A stretch of 15,607 nt of DNA from NCBI GenBank assembly GCA_937983475.1, contig CALJZV010000252.1, positions 1-15,607 on the forward strand, written 5' to 3'. Made by a program: the position numbers and the translations under genes. Positions 1-7,300 of this stretch are shown here, one piece after another. The stretch is from an uncultured Verrucomicrobiales bacterium. Lineage in GTDB: Bacteria > Verrucomicrobiota > Verrucomicrobiia > Limisphaerales > JACDHS01. Within the stretch, counting starts at the first letter, position 1. Every line of letters starts with the position of its first letter. The notes beneath the pieces were generated by a model, which saw nothing but the letters and a program-made list of their open reading frames with translations, was not told the DNA's origin and ran no database searches.

Positions 1-417
1 CTTTATCGCGTTCCCAAGACCGGCCTGGAACTGCGCGGTGAATTTGCCCAGTGGCGCTTTGACAAGCCCGAGGCGTTCGTGGCCAACAACGACGCCGATC
101 TGAAAAACGACATCGGCGACGAAATGTACGGCTGGTACGTCGAGGCCGCCTATCACCTGTGGCCCAAGGGCTGGCGCGTGGGCCGCGGCAGCGAAATGGA
201 TCTGGTGCCGTTCATCCGCTACACCGAAATCGTCACCCAGTCGGGCCTGGCCAACGGCGTTGCCGCCCAAACCGACGGATCGACCAACAAGGAGTATCTC
301 ACCGCGGGTCTTTCTTATTTTCTCAACGCCAATTTCGTCGTCAAAGGCGATTACCGGCACAACCTGAAGAACTCCAATGACGATTACTTCCAGATTGGCG
401 TCGGCATGTTCTTTTAA
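1..417 (+). CDS. Outer-membrane beta-barrel (porin-like) protein, C-terminal part
   Basis: The reading frame is open from the first base of the window and stops at 415-417, so only the last 138 residues are present and the start lies upstream. The visible part alternates polar and hydrophobic/aromatic residues in strand-sized blocks (for example GWYVEAAYHL, LVPFIRYTEI, YLTAGLSYFL, NFVVKGDYRH), separated by polar, Asn/Asp-rich turns. It ends in FQIGVGMFF with a terminal Phe, the usual C-terminal signature of outer-membrane barrels recognised by the Bam complex. This resembles the end of a porin such as the phosphate-selective (OprO/P) type, but the family cannot be fixed from this fragment. 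A terminator follows directly, so it is probably the last gene of its transcript. The redox gene pair downstream may be functionally linked but is separated by that terminator. Confidence 0.72.
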   Translation, partial: LYRVPKTGLELRGEFAQWRFDKPEAFVANNDADLKNDIGDEMYGWYVEAAYHLWPKGWRVGRGSEMDLVPFIRYTEIVTQSGLANGVAAQTDGSTNKEYLTAGLSYFLNANFVVKGDYRHNLKNSNDDYFQIGVGMFF

Positions 418-450
418 CCATTTGCGCGTTTTACCCTGCTGAAGAACTGT

Positions 451-484
451 AACGGCATCCCTGAAATCACGGGGATGCCGTTTT
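451..484 (+). terminator. Rho-independent terminator after the porin-like gene
   Basis: An 11-bp perfect stem is formed by AACGGCATCCC (451-461) and GGGATGCCGTT (472-482), with a 10-nt loop. The stem runs into a T tract at 481-484, 34 nt after the porin stop codon. The T tract is short (four T), so termination may be partial. The next gene begins only a few bases downstream at GTG 490, so its translation signals lie inside or next to this hairpin. Confidence 0.75.
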
Positions 485-489
485 GAATC

Positions 490-1104
490 GTGAGGCAATT
501 AAAATCCAGTTTTAACTTCTTGAGGCTGCTGGCGACGGTCGCAGTTTGCCTGCTTGCGCTGGCGCCATTACCAGTCTTGGCTGAACGTTACCTGACACCC
601 GCCGAAGCCCAGAAACTTTGCTTTCCCGAGGCCGATCGCTTTGAGCAAAAATTGATCCGCTACACCTCCGAACAAATCGCAACCATTGAAAAAATGTCCG
701 GCATCAAAGTCCGCAACCCGGTCACCAAATTCTGGGTCGCGCTTCAGGACACCAACGTGCTGGGCGTCGTGGTGCTCGATTTTGTTCTGGGCAAGCACGA
801 ATTCATTGATTACGCGGCGGCCATTTCGCTCAACGGCAGTGTGCGGCAAATTGAAATTCTCGAATACCGCGAAAGCCACGGCGGGCAAATCCGCGGCAAA
901 AAATGGCGCGAACAATTCAAGGGCAAATCCACGCAAAACCCGCTCAAGCTGCATGAAGACATCTACAACATCAGCGGCGCGACCATCTCCTGCCGCCATG
1001 TCACCGAAGGCGTCCGCCGCCTGCTGGCCGCCTACCAAGTGGCTTTGCGCGATCTGCTGCCTGCTGCTGGCCGCGTGCCAGACGCCGCCCCAGCCGCGCC
1101 TTGA
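490..1104 (+). CDS. Exported FMN-binding domain protein (covalent flavoprotein)
   Basis: This 204-residue protein has an N-terminal signal peptide: basic start, hydrophobic stretch around residues 11-29, likely cleavage after the VLA at 29-31. The C-terminal half is an FMN-binding (FMN_bind, NqrC/RnfG-like) domain carrying SGATIS at 162-167. In this family the Thr of SGAT (T165) carries FMN through a phosphoester bond made by ApbE. The Asp usually found three residues before the Ser is Tyr159 here, and Asp157 is the nearest acidic residue. The protein probably acts in the periplasm as a one-subunit electron carrier. The GTG start at 490 includes the whole signal peptide; TTG at 520 is an alternative. 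The 3' end overlaps the apbE-like gene by 107 nt, which suggests coupled translation and agrees with an enzyme-substrate pair. The electron donor and acceptor are not visible. Confidence 0.8.
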   Translation: MRQLKSSFNFLRLLATVAVCLLALAPLPVLAERYLTPAEAQKLCFPEADRFEQKLIRYTSEQIATIEKMSGIKVRNPVTKFWVALQDTNVLGVVVLDFVLGKHEFIDYAAAISLNGSVRQIEILEYRESHGGQIRGKKWREQFKGKSTQNPLKLHEDIYNISGATISCRHVTEGVRRLLAAYQVALRDLLPAAGRVPDAAPAAP

Positions 1105-1978
1105 ACGGGTGAAGCGCAGCCGGCCGCTGCTGGGCACCTTCGTCACCATTTCGGCCTACGGTTCGGACCGCGAACAAACCCAACAGGCCATTTCACAGGC
1201 GTTCGAAGAATTTCACCGGGCCGACCGCCTGATGAGCCTTCACCGGGCCGACAGCGAATTGGCTCGTGTCAATGAACTGGCGGCCACCCGGCCCGTGCCC
1301 GTGTCGGAGGAACTGTTTCACGTGCTTTCCACCGCGCTGGACATTGCCCGGCAGACCGACGGCAGCTTTGACATCACCATCCGGCCGCTCGCGGACCTGT
1401 GGGGCTTCATCTGGAAGGAATACCGCCTGCCGACTGATGAGGAATTAAAAGCCGTGCTGCCGCGCGTCAATTACCGGCTGGTGCAACTGGATGCCGGCCA
1501 GCGAACGGTGCGATTTCTCCGGCCCGATATTTCCATTGATTTGGGCGGCATCGGCAAAGGCTACGCCGTGGACCTGGCCATCGAAAAACTTCGCTGCATG
1601 GGAATTAAAAGCGCGATGGTCAAAGCCGGAGGCGACCTTCGTGTCATCGGCCTGCCACCGGGCAAGCCCCACTGGACGGTGCTGCTGGAAGACCCCGCAA
1701 AAGCCGGACACCGCACGCCGGTTGTCCTGCGCGAAGGCGCTCTTTCCACCTCGGGCAATTACGAGAATTTTTTCGTCATCGGCGGCAAGCGTTACGCGCA
1801 CCTGCTTGACCCGCGCACCGGTCTGCCCGTGGAAGGCATCGCCGCCTGCACCGTCACCGCGCCCACCTGCATGGAGTCCGACGCCTGGGCCACGGCGTGC
1901 TTTGTGCTGGGACCCGAGAAAAGCCTCGCTCGATTCGGCGAACGGTTTGGAATTCGCTTTGAAATGATGCCGGAATAG
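998..1978 (+). CDS. apbE: FAD:protein FMN transferase (ApbE family), lipoprotein
   Basis: ApbE enzymes cleave FAD and attach FMN covalently to a Thr in SGAT-type motifs of exported flavoproteins, using Mg2+. With ATG 998 the protein has 326 residues, a normal family length. It opens with a lipoprotein signal: basic residue at 14, hydrophobic stretch 15-26, lipobox LAAC with lipid-bearing Cys27. Family motifs follow in order: DLGGIGKGYAVD (181-192), AGGDLR (210-215), STSGNYE (250-256), HLLDPRTG (268-275), and a SDAWATA segment that matches the family's metal-binding D-A-T region. The upstream neighbour is an FMN-binding protein and its likely substrate. The reading frame remains open far upstream inside that gene, so the start is uncertain. 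GTG 1109 would remove the overlap but lose the lipoprotein signal, so I prefer 998. Function is confident, start less so. Confidence 0.88.
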   Translation: MSPKASAACWPPTKWLCAICCLLLAACQTPPQPRLERVKRSRPLLGTFVTISAYGSDREQTQQAISQAFEEFHRADRLMSLHRADSELARVNELAATRPVPVSEELFHVLSTALDIARQTDGSFDITIRPLADLWGFIWKEYRLPTDEELKAVLPRVNYRLVQLDAGQRTVRFLRPDISIDLGGIGKGYAVDLAIEKLRCMGIKSAMVKAGGDLRVIGLPPGKPHWTVLLEDPAKAGHRTPVVLREGALSTSGNYENFFVIGGKRYAHLLDPRTGLPVEGIAACTVTAPTCMESDAWATACFVLGPEKSLARFGERFGIRFEMMPE

Positions 1979-2019
1979 CCGCTGCCCGGATTCGGAAGCG
2001 AAAATGCTCCGTCTAAAGT

Positions 2020-2946
2020 TTACTTCGCCCCCTTGGCCAGCACATCAATCGCGTACAGCGACGTGCGAGCGGTGATGAACAGGGTCTTCCCGTTCCTGCC
2101 GCCAAAGCAGAGATTGGCCGGCGTCTCCGGGGTGAGAATCTTGCCAATCAACGATCCGTCCGGCGCGTAAATGTGAACGCCATCACCCGCGCTGGACCAG
2201 ACGCGCCCTTTGCTGTCGCAGCGGATGCCGTCGGGCGCGCCCTTGTCAATCGCGCAAAACACCCGTCCGTTGGCCAGCGTGCCGTCCTTTTGGACGTCAA
2301 AGACGCGGATGTGTTTGGGCTTTCCGGAGTCGGCAACGTAAAGCCGCTTTTCATCCGGCGAAAAACAGAGGCCGTTGGGCTTGTCGAAATCGCGGACCAC
2401 TGCGGTGACGGCTTTAGACCTGGGATCAAAGCGATAAACAAAATTGCCCTCCTGCTCCTTGACGTTCTTTCCCAGGCCGTAATCCGGGTCCGTGAACCAG
2501 ATGGTGCCATCGGACTTCACCACCGCATCGTTGGGCGAGTTGAACTTTTTCCCTTCATGCTGATCCACCACCGTGCGAATCACGCCGTGGCGGTCCTGCA
2601 AGGCGACACGCCGCCCACTGTGCTCGCAGGTGATCAGGTGGCCGCTGCGGTCCACCGTGTTGCCGTTGGCGTTATGGCTGGGATTCCGATAGGTAATCAA
2701 ACCGATCTTGTCGCTCCACTTTTTCAGCTCGTTGGCAGGAATGTCGCTGAAAATAAGATAACCGCCGTCGCGGGGCACCCAGACCGGCCCCTCGGTGAAC
2801 TTCATGTCGCCGGCCAGCTTGCGAACGGACGCGCTTTTTGGAACGCACCGGCCAAATTCGCTCACGTCGCGAATGACATATTCCGAGGCGTTAGACAGCA
2901 GAGCGCTGCCCAGAAGCAGCACCATGGCGGTTACTTTACTTTTCAT
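2020..2946 (-). CDS. Secreted SMP-30/gluconolactonase/LRE-like protein
   Basis: This 308-residue protein has a signal peptide (hydrophobic residues 6-20, likely cleavage near 20-21) followed by a six-bladed beta-propeller of the SMP-30/gluconolactonase/LRE family. Visible family signatures are EGPVW (52-56, with the metal ligand Glu52), NSPND (136-140, Asn139), FTDPDYG (151-157), PNGLCFSPDEKRLYVADS (190-207, Asn191) and PDGIRCDSKGRVW (238-250, Asp239). By analogy with characterised members, Glu52, Asn139 or Asn191, and Asp239 would hold a divalent metal and hydrolyse a sugar lactone or related ester. The actual substrate cannot be told from sequence. Export means it acts outside the cytoplasm. 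The gene lies 39 nt downstream of lysA on the same strand and is probably co-transcribed. It ends 41 nt from the convergent apbE gene with no clear terminator in between. Confidence 0.85.
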   Translation of the reverse strand: MKSKVTAMVLLLGSALLSNASEYVIRDVSEFGRCVPKSASVRKLAGDMKFTEGPVWVPRDGGYLIFSDIPANELKKWSDKIGLITYRNPSHNANGNTVDRSGHLITCEHSGRRVALQDRHGVIRTVVDQHEGKKFNSPNDAVVKSDGTIWFTDPDYGLGKNVKEQEGNFVYRFDPRSKAVTAVVRDFDKPNGLCFSPDEKRLYVADSGKPKHIRVFDVQKDGTLANGRVFCAIDKGAPDGIRCDSKGRVWSSAGDGVHIYAPDGSLIGKILTPETPANLCFGGRNGKTLFITARTSLYAIDVLAKGAK

Positions 2947-2985
2947 AAAATGAAGCAGTCGGGCTGGGCGCCGGGCAGGCCCGGA

Positions 2986-4287
2986 TCAGGCCGACAGCCA
3001 GGCGGGAATTTTCTCCAGTTTCCAAATATCCGGAAGCTTTTGACGCTCCCTCACCACAGCAGACTTGCTGCCGTTGACAAGCACCTCGGCGGCGGTGGCG
3101 CGGCTGTTGTAGTTGGAGGCCATGACAAAGCCATAAGCGCCGGCGCTCAACAAGGCCAGATGATCGCCTTCGCCGACCTTGGGCAAGGGACGGTCCTTGG
3201 CAAAATAATCGCCCGACTCGCAGACCGGCCCGACGACATCGGAGGAAATGGCTGCGCCGTTCTTCTGCGTCACCGGCACAATTTCATGGTACGAATCGTA
3301 AAAGGCCGGACGGATGAGGTCATTCATGGCGGCGTCCACGATTACAAAATTCTTTTTGCCCGTGCGCTTCACGTACTCGACGCGGGTCACCAGGATGCCG
3401 GCGTTGCCGACGATGAACCGGCCCGGCTCCAGCAGGATTTTCAGGCCCAGCGGCTGGAGCAACGGCACCAGCTTGGCGGCATATTTTTCGGGCGTAATCA
3501 AAGATTTGGCATCCGATGAATTCCACCACTCGGTCGGCCCGCTGGCCAGGGCCGGCTTGTAAACAATGCCGATGCCGCCGCCGACGCTGAAGAATTCGAA
3601 CTTATATTTTGCCGCAAGCTTCTTCACCATTGGCAGCACCTTGTTGACCGCCATCTCGTAGGGCTTGACCTCGGTCAACTGGGAGCCGATGTGCATCTGG
3701 ATGCCGCGCAGCCAGATGTTTTTGAGCTTGCTGGCGCGGGCGTAAACGCCCTCGACCTGCTCGAACTGGATGCCGAAGCTGTTCTCGTCGGTGCCCGTGG
3801 TGATCTTGGCGTGAGTGTGGGCGTCCACATTGGGGTTCACGCGAACGGCGACCGGCGCGATTTTCTTCAGGCGCGCGGCCACGCGGTTGATGCGGGCCAG
3901 TTCGGGCTCGCTCTCGACGTTGAAGGAATAAATGCCTTTGCGCAGGGCAAATTCAATTTCCTGCTCAGTCTTGCCAACCCCGGCGAAAACGCATTTCTTG
4001 GGATCGCCCCCAGCAGCGATGACGCGCCGCAATTCGCCCTCGCTGACGACGTCAAATCCGCTGCCCAGGTTGGCCAGAGTGCGCATGACAGCCAGATTGG
4101 AATTGGCCTTCATGGCATAGCAGATCATGGGATTGAGCGTTTCCAGGGAGCGCTGAAGCATTTGAAAACGGTCCGTAAGGGTTTGTTGCGAATAAATGTA
4201 AAGCGGCGTGCCGTGCTTTTTCACCAAGGATTCAACGGACACGCCTTCGCAGTATAATTTGCCACGGAGGTAACGAAAATGATGCAT
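2986..4287 (-). CDS. lysA: Diaminopimelate decarboxylase
   Basis: This 433-residue PLP enzyme converts meso-diaminopimelate to L-lysine plus CO2, the last step of bacterial lysine synthesis, in the cytoplasm. It has the fold-type III (alanine-racemase-like) pattern. The PLP lysine is K60 in YAMKANSN. HIGSQ (199-203) and the GGG phosphate-binding loop (236-238) lie in the TIM barrel, followed by EPGR (287-290), CESGD (356-360, the catalytic Cys/Glu pair contributed across the dimer) and GAYGFVMASNYN (383-394). Length and motif order are normal for LysA. The CESGD and EPGR motifs favour diaminopimelate over arginine or ornithine decarboxylases. ATG at 4287 directly begins the conserved N-terminus and has no Shine-Dalgarno. 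The strong terminator at 4342-4378 insulates it from the giant gene upstream, so its promoter should lie in 4288-4341, although I see no good consensus there. Confidence 0.95.
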   Translation of the reverse strand: MHHFRYLRGKLYCEGVSVESLVKKHGTPLYIYSQQTLTDRFQMLQRSLETLNPMICYAMKANSNLAVMRTLANLGSGFDVVSEGELRRVIAAGGDPKKCVFAGVGKTEQEIEFALRKGIYSFNVESEPELARINRVAARLKKIAPVAVRVNPNVDAHTHAKITTGTDENSFGIQFEQVEGVYARASKLKNIWLRGIQMHIGSQLTEVKPYEMAVNKVLPMVKKLAAKYKFEFFSVGGGIGIVYKPALASGPTEWWNSSDAKSLITPEKYAAKLVPLLQPLGLKILLEPGRFIVGNAGILVTRVEYVKRTGKKNFVIVDAAMNDLIRPAFYDSYHEIVPVTQKNGAAISSDVVGPVCESGDYFAKDRPLPKVGEGDHLALLSAGAYGFVMASNYNSRATAAEVLVNGSKSAVVRERQKLPDIWKLEKIPAWLSA

Positions 4288-4341
4288 ACGGTTGTGATTT
4301 CTAAGGGATCAATGTTCAGGGTTCTATTTAGTTTCCTTAAT

Positions 4342-4378
4342 GAAAAATAAAACCCCGCCGGAACAACGCCGGCGGGGG
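4342..4378 (-). terminator. Strong rho-independent terminator of the giant coiled-coil gene
   Basis: A perfect 9-bp GC stem is formed by CCCCGCCGG (4353-4361) and CCGGCGGGG (4369-4377) with a 7-nt loop. Read on the minus strand it is followed by TTTTATTTTTC (4352-4342), a good U tract. It sits about 20 nt after the stop codon of the gene ending at 4397. The plus-strand side lacks a T run, so the terminator works in the minus direction only. It separates that gene from lysA. Confidence 0.9.
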
Positions 4379-4396
4379 TGAATGAATCAAAAAGAC

Positions 4397-7300
4397 TCAG
4401 GGCGCGGCAACTATTTTTGCGCGTTCCTGATGATACTCCCGGGGGGTGATCTCGTCGTTCTTGTAACGGCGCAGCAGGTCGGCAAGTTTCATTTCCTTTT
4501 CGGTCATGGGCCGCTGCTCGACCTGAGGCGCGCTGTTGACGCTGGCGGTCTTTGTGGTCGATTTAGCGCGCTTTTCCGCTTCCAGGCGCGCGCGCTCTGC
4601 GGCCAATTCGGCCTCCTTGGCGCGAAGAGCCTTGAGGGTCATCTCCTCAATTTCCGATTCGCCAATCGGACTTGCCACTGGCTGAACGGGCGACTGAAGC
4701 GAGGCGGAGCGGGCCATGGCGCGGTCTTTGGCAAATTGCTGCTGAGTAGCCAACGCCTTTTCAGCGGCGGCAATCTCGGTCTTCAACTGGGCCTCGCGGG
4801 CCGCAAGGTCCGATTGCTTTTGTTTCAACGACTCCAAAGCCTTCGTGTCAACTCCGGTATCCCCCGTCGGCGCGGAGTCTTTCGCGGTTGCAGTTCTGGC
4901 CGGAGCCGTTCCCACCAAAACAAACCGGATGGCGTCGGCCAACACCATCTGACCCTGAATCGCGATTTCGTCAGTGATTCGGACATCCGATCCGGCACCC
5001 ATGTCAAAATGGAAGGTCCCCAGAAGGTTCCATTTGGAGCCATTGATTTGCTGGTTGACCTGAATGGTCTCGGAGCCGCCACTGTGGTTGATCACGTAAG
5101 GGGCATCGCTGGCCCGATTGGGTCCCGATACATGCCACTCGTAAACCTCGTAATTGCCCGCAACCGGGATGTTCGGTGTGAACAAGGCATAATTCAGCCC
5201 CGTTCCCTTGCCCTTGAAGTTGTAATTGCTACCGTAAAACCCGCCGGTCTTGCCCGTGGTCCAAGGTCCAACCAAGCGGGCCGCCGGGTTGTCGACGATG
5301 ACCTCGATGCTTTCTCCCGGGGCGGAAGGCGCTTGGGGTTCTGCGACTTTTTTCTCGGTTGCCGCGCGCTCGGCGGCGATGATCTGATTTTTAACCCTCG
5401 CTTGATCAGCGTGTACCTTTGCCAGTTCATCGCGCAAGGATTGCACTTTGGCGGCGGCAGTTTCAACCGCTCGGGCATCCGCTGCGGCCTCTGCCTCCAA
5501 CGCGGCGGTGCTTGGAGCTGTGGGCCTTGTGGCAATGGAAAACTCGGCGGGCTTGGTTTGAACCGCGGGAGCGGAGGGCTGAGCGGCCTGCGGAGCCCGA
5601 TCGCTCTTCTTTTTGAACAAGCCGGCGCTTGATTTTTCCTTGTCGATCTCGGAGCGGGTCTGCGCCGCCTCGGCTTTCATCTGTTGCTCCAAGGCATCCA
5701 GCTCAAGTTGTTTTTGGCGCAAAGCTTCCAAGGCGCGTTTTTGCGCCTCGGTTTCATCGGGAATATCCGCCGCGCCGAAGTCCAAGGCGGGTTCTGCGCC
5801 AAGGGGCTTCACTTCGGTGTTGGCTTGAGTTGTTTCAGCCTTGGCTTTCCGAGTTGCCTCTGCTGTAGCGCGAGCTTTCCGGGCGTTGTTTTCGGCCTCC
5901 AGCGCTGCTTGAGCCCTTGCGGCAGCCAACTCCGATTCCTTTCTGGCAGCCTCCTGGCTGGAACGCGCCAACTGGGCTTCTGTGTCTTCTTGAATTTTCT
6001 TCAGAGCGGCGGCATCCAAGGCAGCCTTGTTGCGCTCGGCCTGAATCTCCAGGGCACGACGGGCAGTCTCTTCGGCGGCCTTGGCCAAACGAGCTGCCTC
6101 CTCGGCCTGGCGGGCAATCCGGGCGCGTTCGGCTGCGGCCTGTTCATCGACCCGGCGGGCCTCCTCCTGGGCCTCGCGGATGCGCTGCGCTTCCAAAGCT
6201 GCCAGCCGGGCTTTTTCCGCCTCCAACTGCGCTTCCTTGGTGCGAAGACTTTCCAATGCTTCCAAAACGGCGGCGGATTCTGCAACAACCTGTTGCGGCT
6301 GGGACGGCGCACTGGAAGAATTGTCCCGGTTTACGTTCACAATCCTGAACAAATCACCGTCGTAAACCACACTGGCCTTGCTGCCAGCCTTGGGCGCGGT
6401 GTCCGCATTAGCCTTTGCCACGATGGCGTCGGCGGCGGCCTTCAGGCGAGCGCGTTCGGCCTCCAATTCGGCTTCCTTCACGGATAGTTCGCGCCGGGTA
6501 CGCGTGTCGGCCACAAGAGCGGCTTGCAGTTCGCGTGCCGGAGCTGTCTGTTCCGCCTCCCCGCTGGCCTTGACCCCAGCTCTGTGGGCTGCGGCTTTGC
6601 GGGCGGCTTCCTCGGCGGCAGCGGCCTGTCGGGCCAAAGCCCTGCGCTCGGCTTCTGCAGCGGCCTGGGCACGCTGCGCGGCTTCGGCTTCGATTTGGGC
6701 GCGCCGGGCGGCTTCTTTTTCAAAGGCACGGGCTTCATCCTCAGCCTTCTTTTTCATCGCCAATTCAACTTCGCGGGCTTTTTTGACCGCGTCATCATGG
6801 GCCTTGGCCATTTTCCGGGCGGCATCCTCCGTTTCCTTTTTTTTCCTCGAGGCCTCTTTTTCCAACTCACGGGCGGCGTCTTCCTTGGATTTGGCAAAGG
6901 AGGAGACGGGCACTGAGGCAACGGGAGCGACAGGCGCTTCGACTTTTGAGCGTTGCGCGGACTCCGCGGCAAACTTGGCAGCCTTGGCTTCCTGCTCTTT
7001 TTTCCAGAGGTTCAGATAGTAATCGGATTGCGACTGTCTTGCCGAAAGCCCCGGGGCGGAATCCTTTAACGCTTTTTGTTTGGCGGCTTGGGCGGCACGA
7101 GCTTCCTGCTCTTTTTGCCACAGCTCCTCGTAATATCGCGCTTGGGGATTGCGGCTGTAGCGACCAGAGGGTGCGGGCGCCTCAAAATACGGAACGGAAA
7201 CTGGCTCGGCGCGACTAGGCGCAACCGGAGCAGAGCTGGCCGCCACGGCTTCCTTGGCCTTTTTTGCCTCAAGGGCGGCTTTTTCAGCTTCCTTGCGAGC

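Noticed and set aside
686..997. Upstream extension of the ApbE frame inside the FMN-binding gene
   Set aside because: The 104 extra codons are Arg/Ser/Pro-rich shadow sequence. The lipoprotein signal marks the true N-terminus near 998.
2173..3519. Plus-strand open frame of 448 codons across the lactonase-like gene and lysA
   Set aside because: It is antisense to two well-supported genes and spans their intergenic gap, with no domain of its own.
4382..5632. Plus-strand open frame of 416 codons antisense to the golvesin-like part
   Set aside because: No recognisable domain. It lies entirely against a frame with a clear beta-sandwich domain and a matching terminator.
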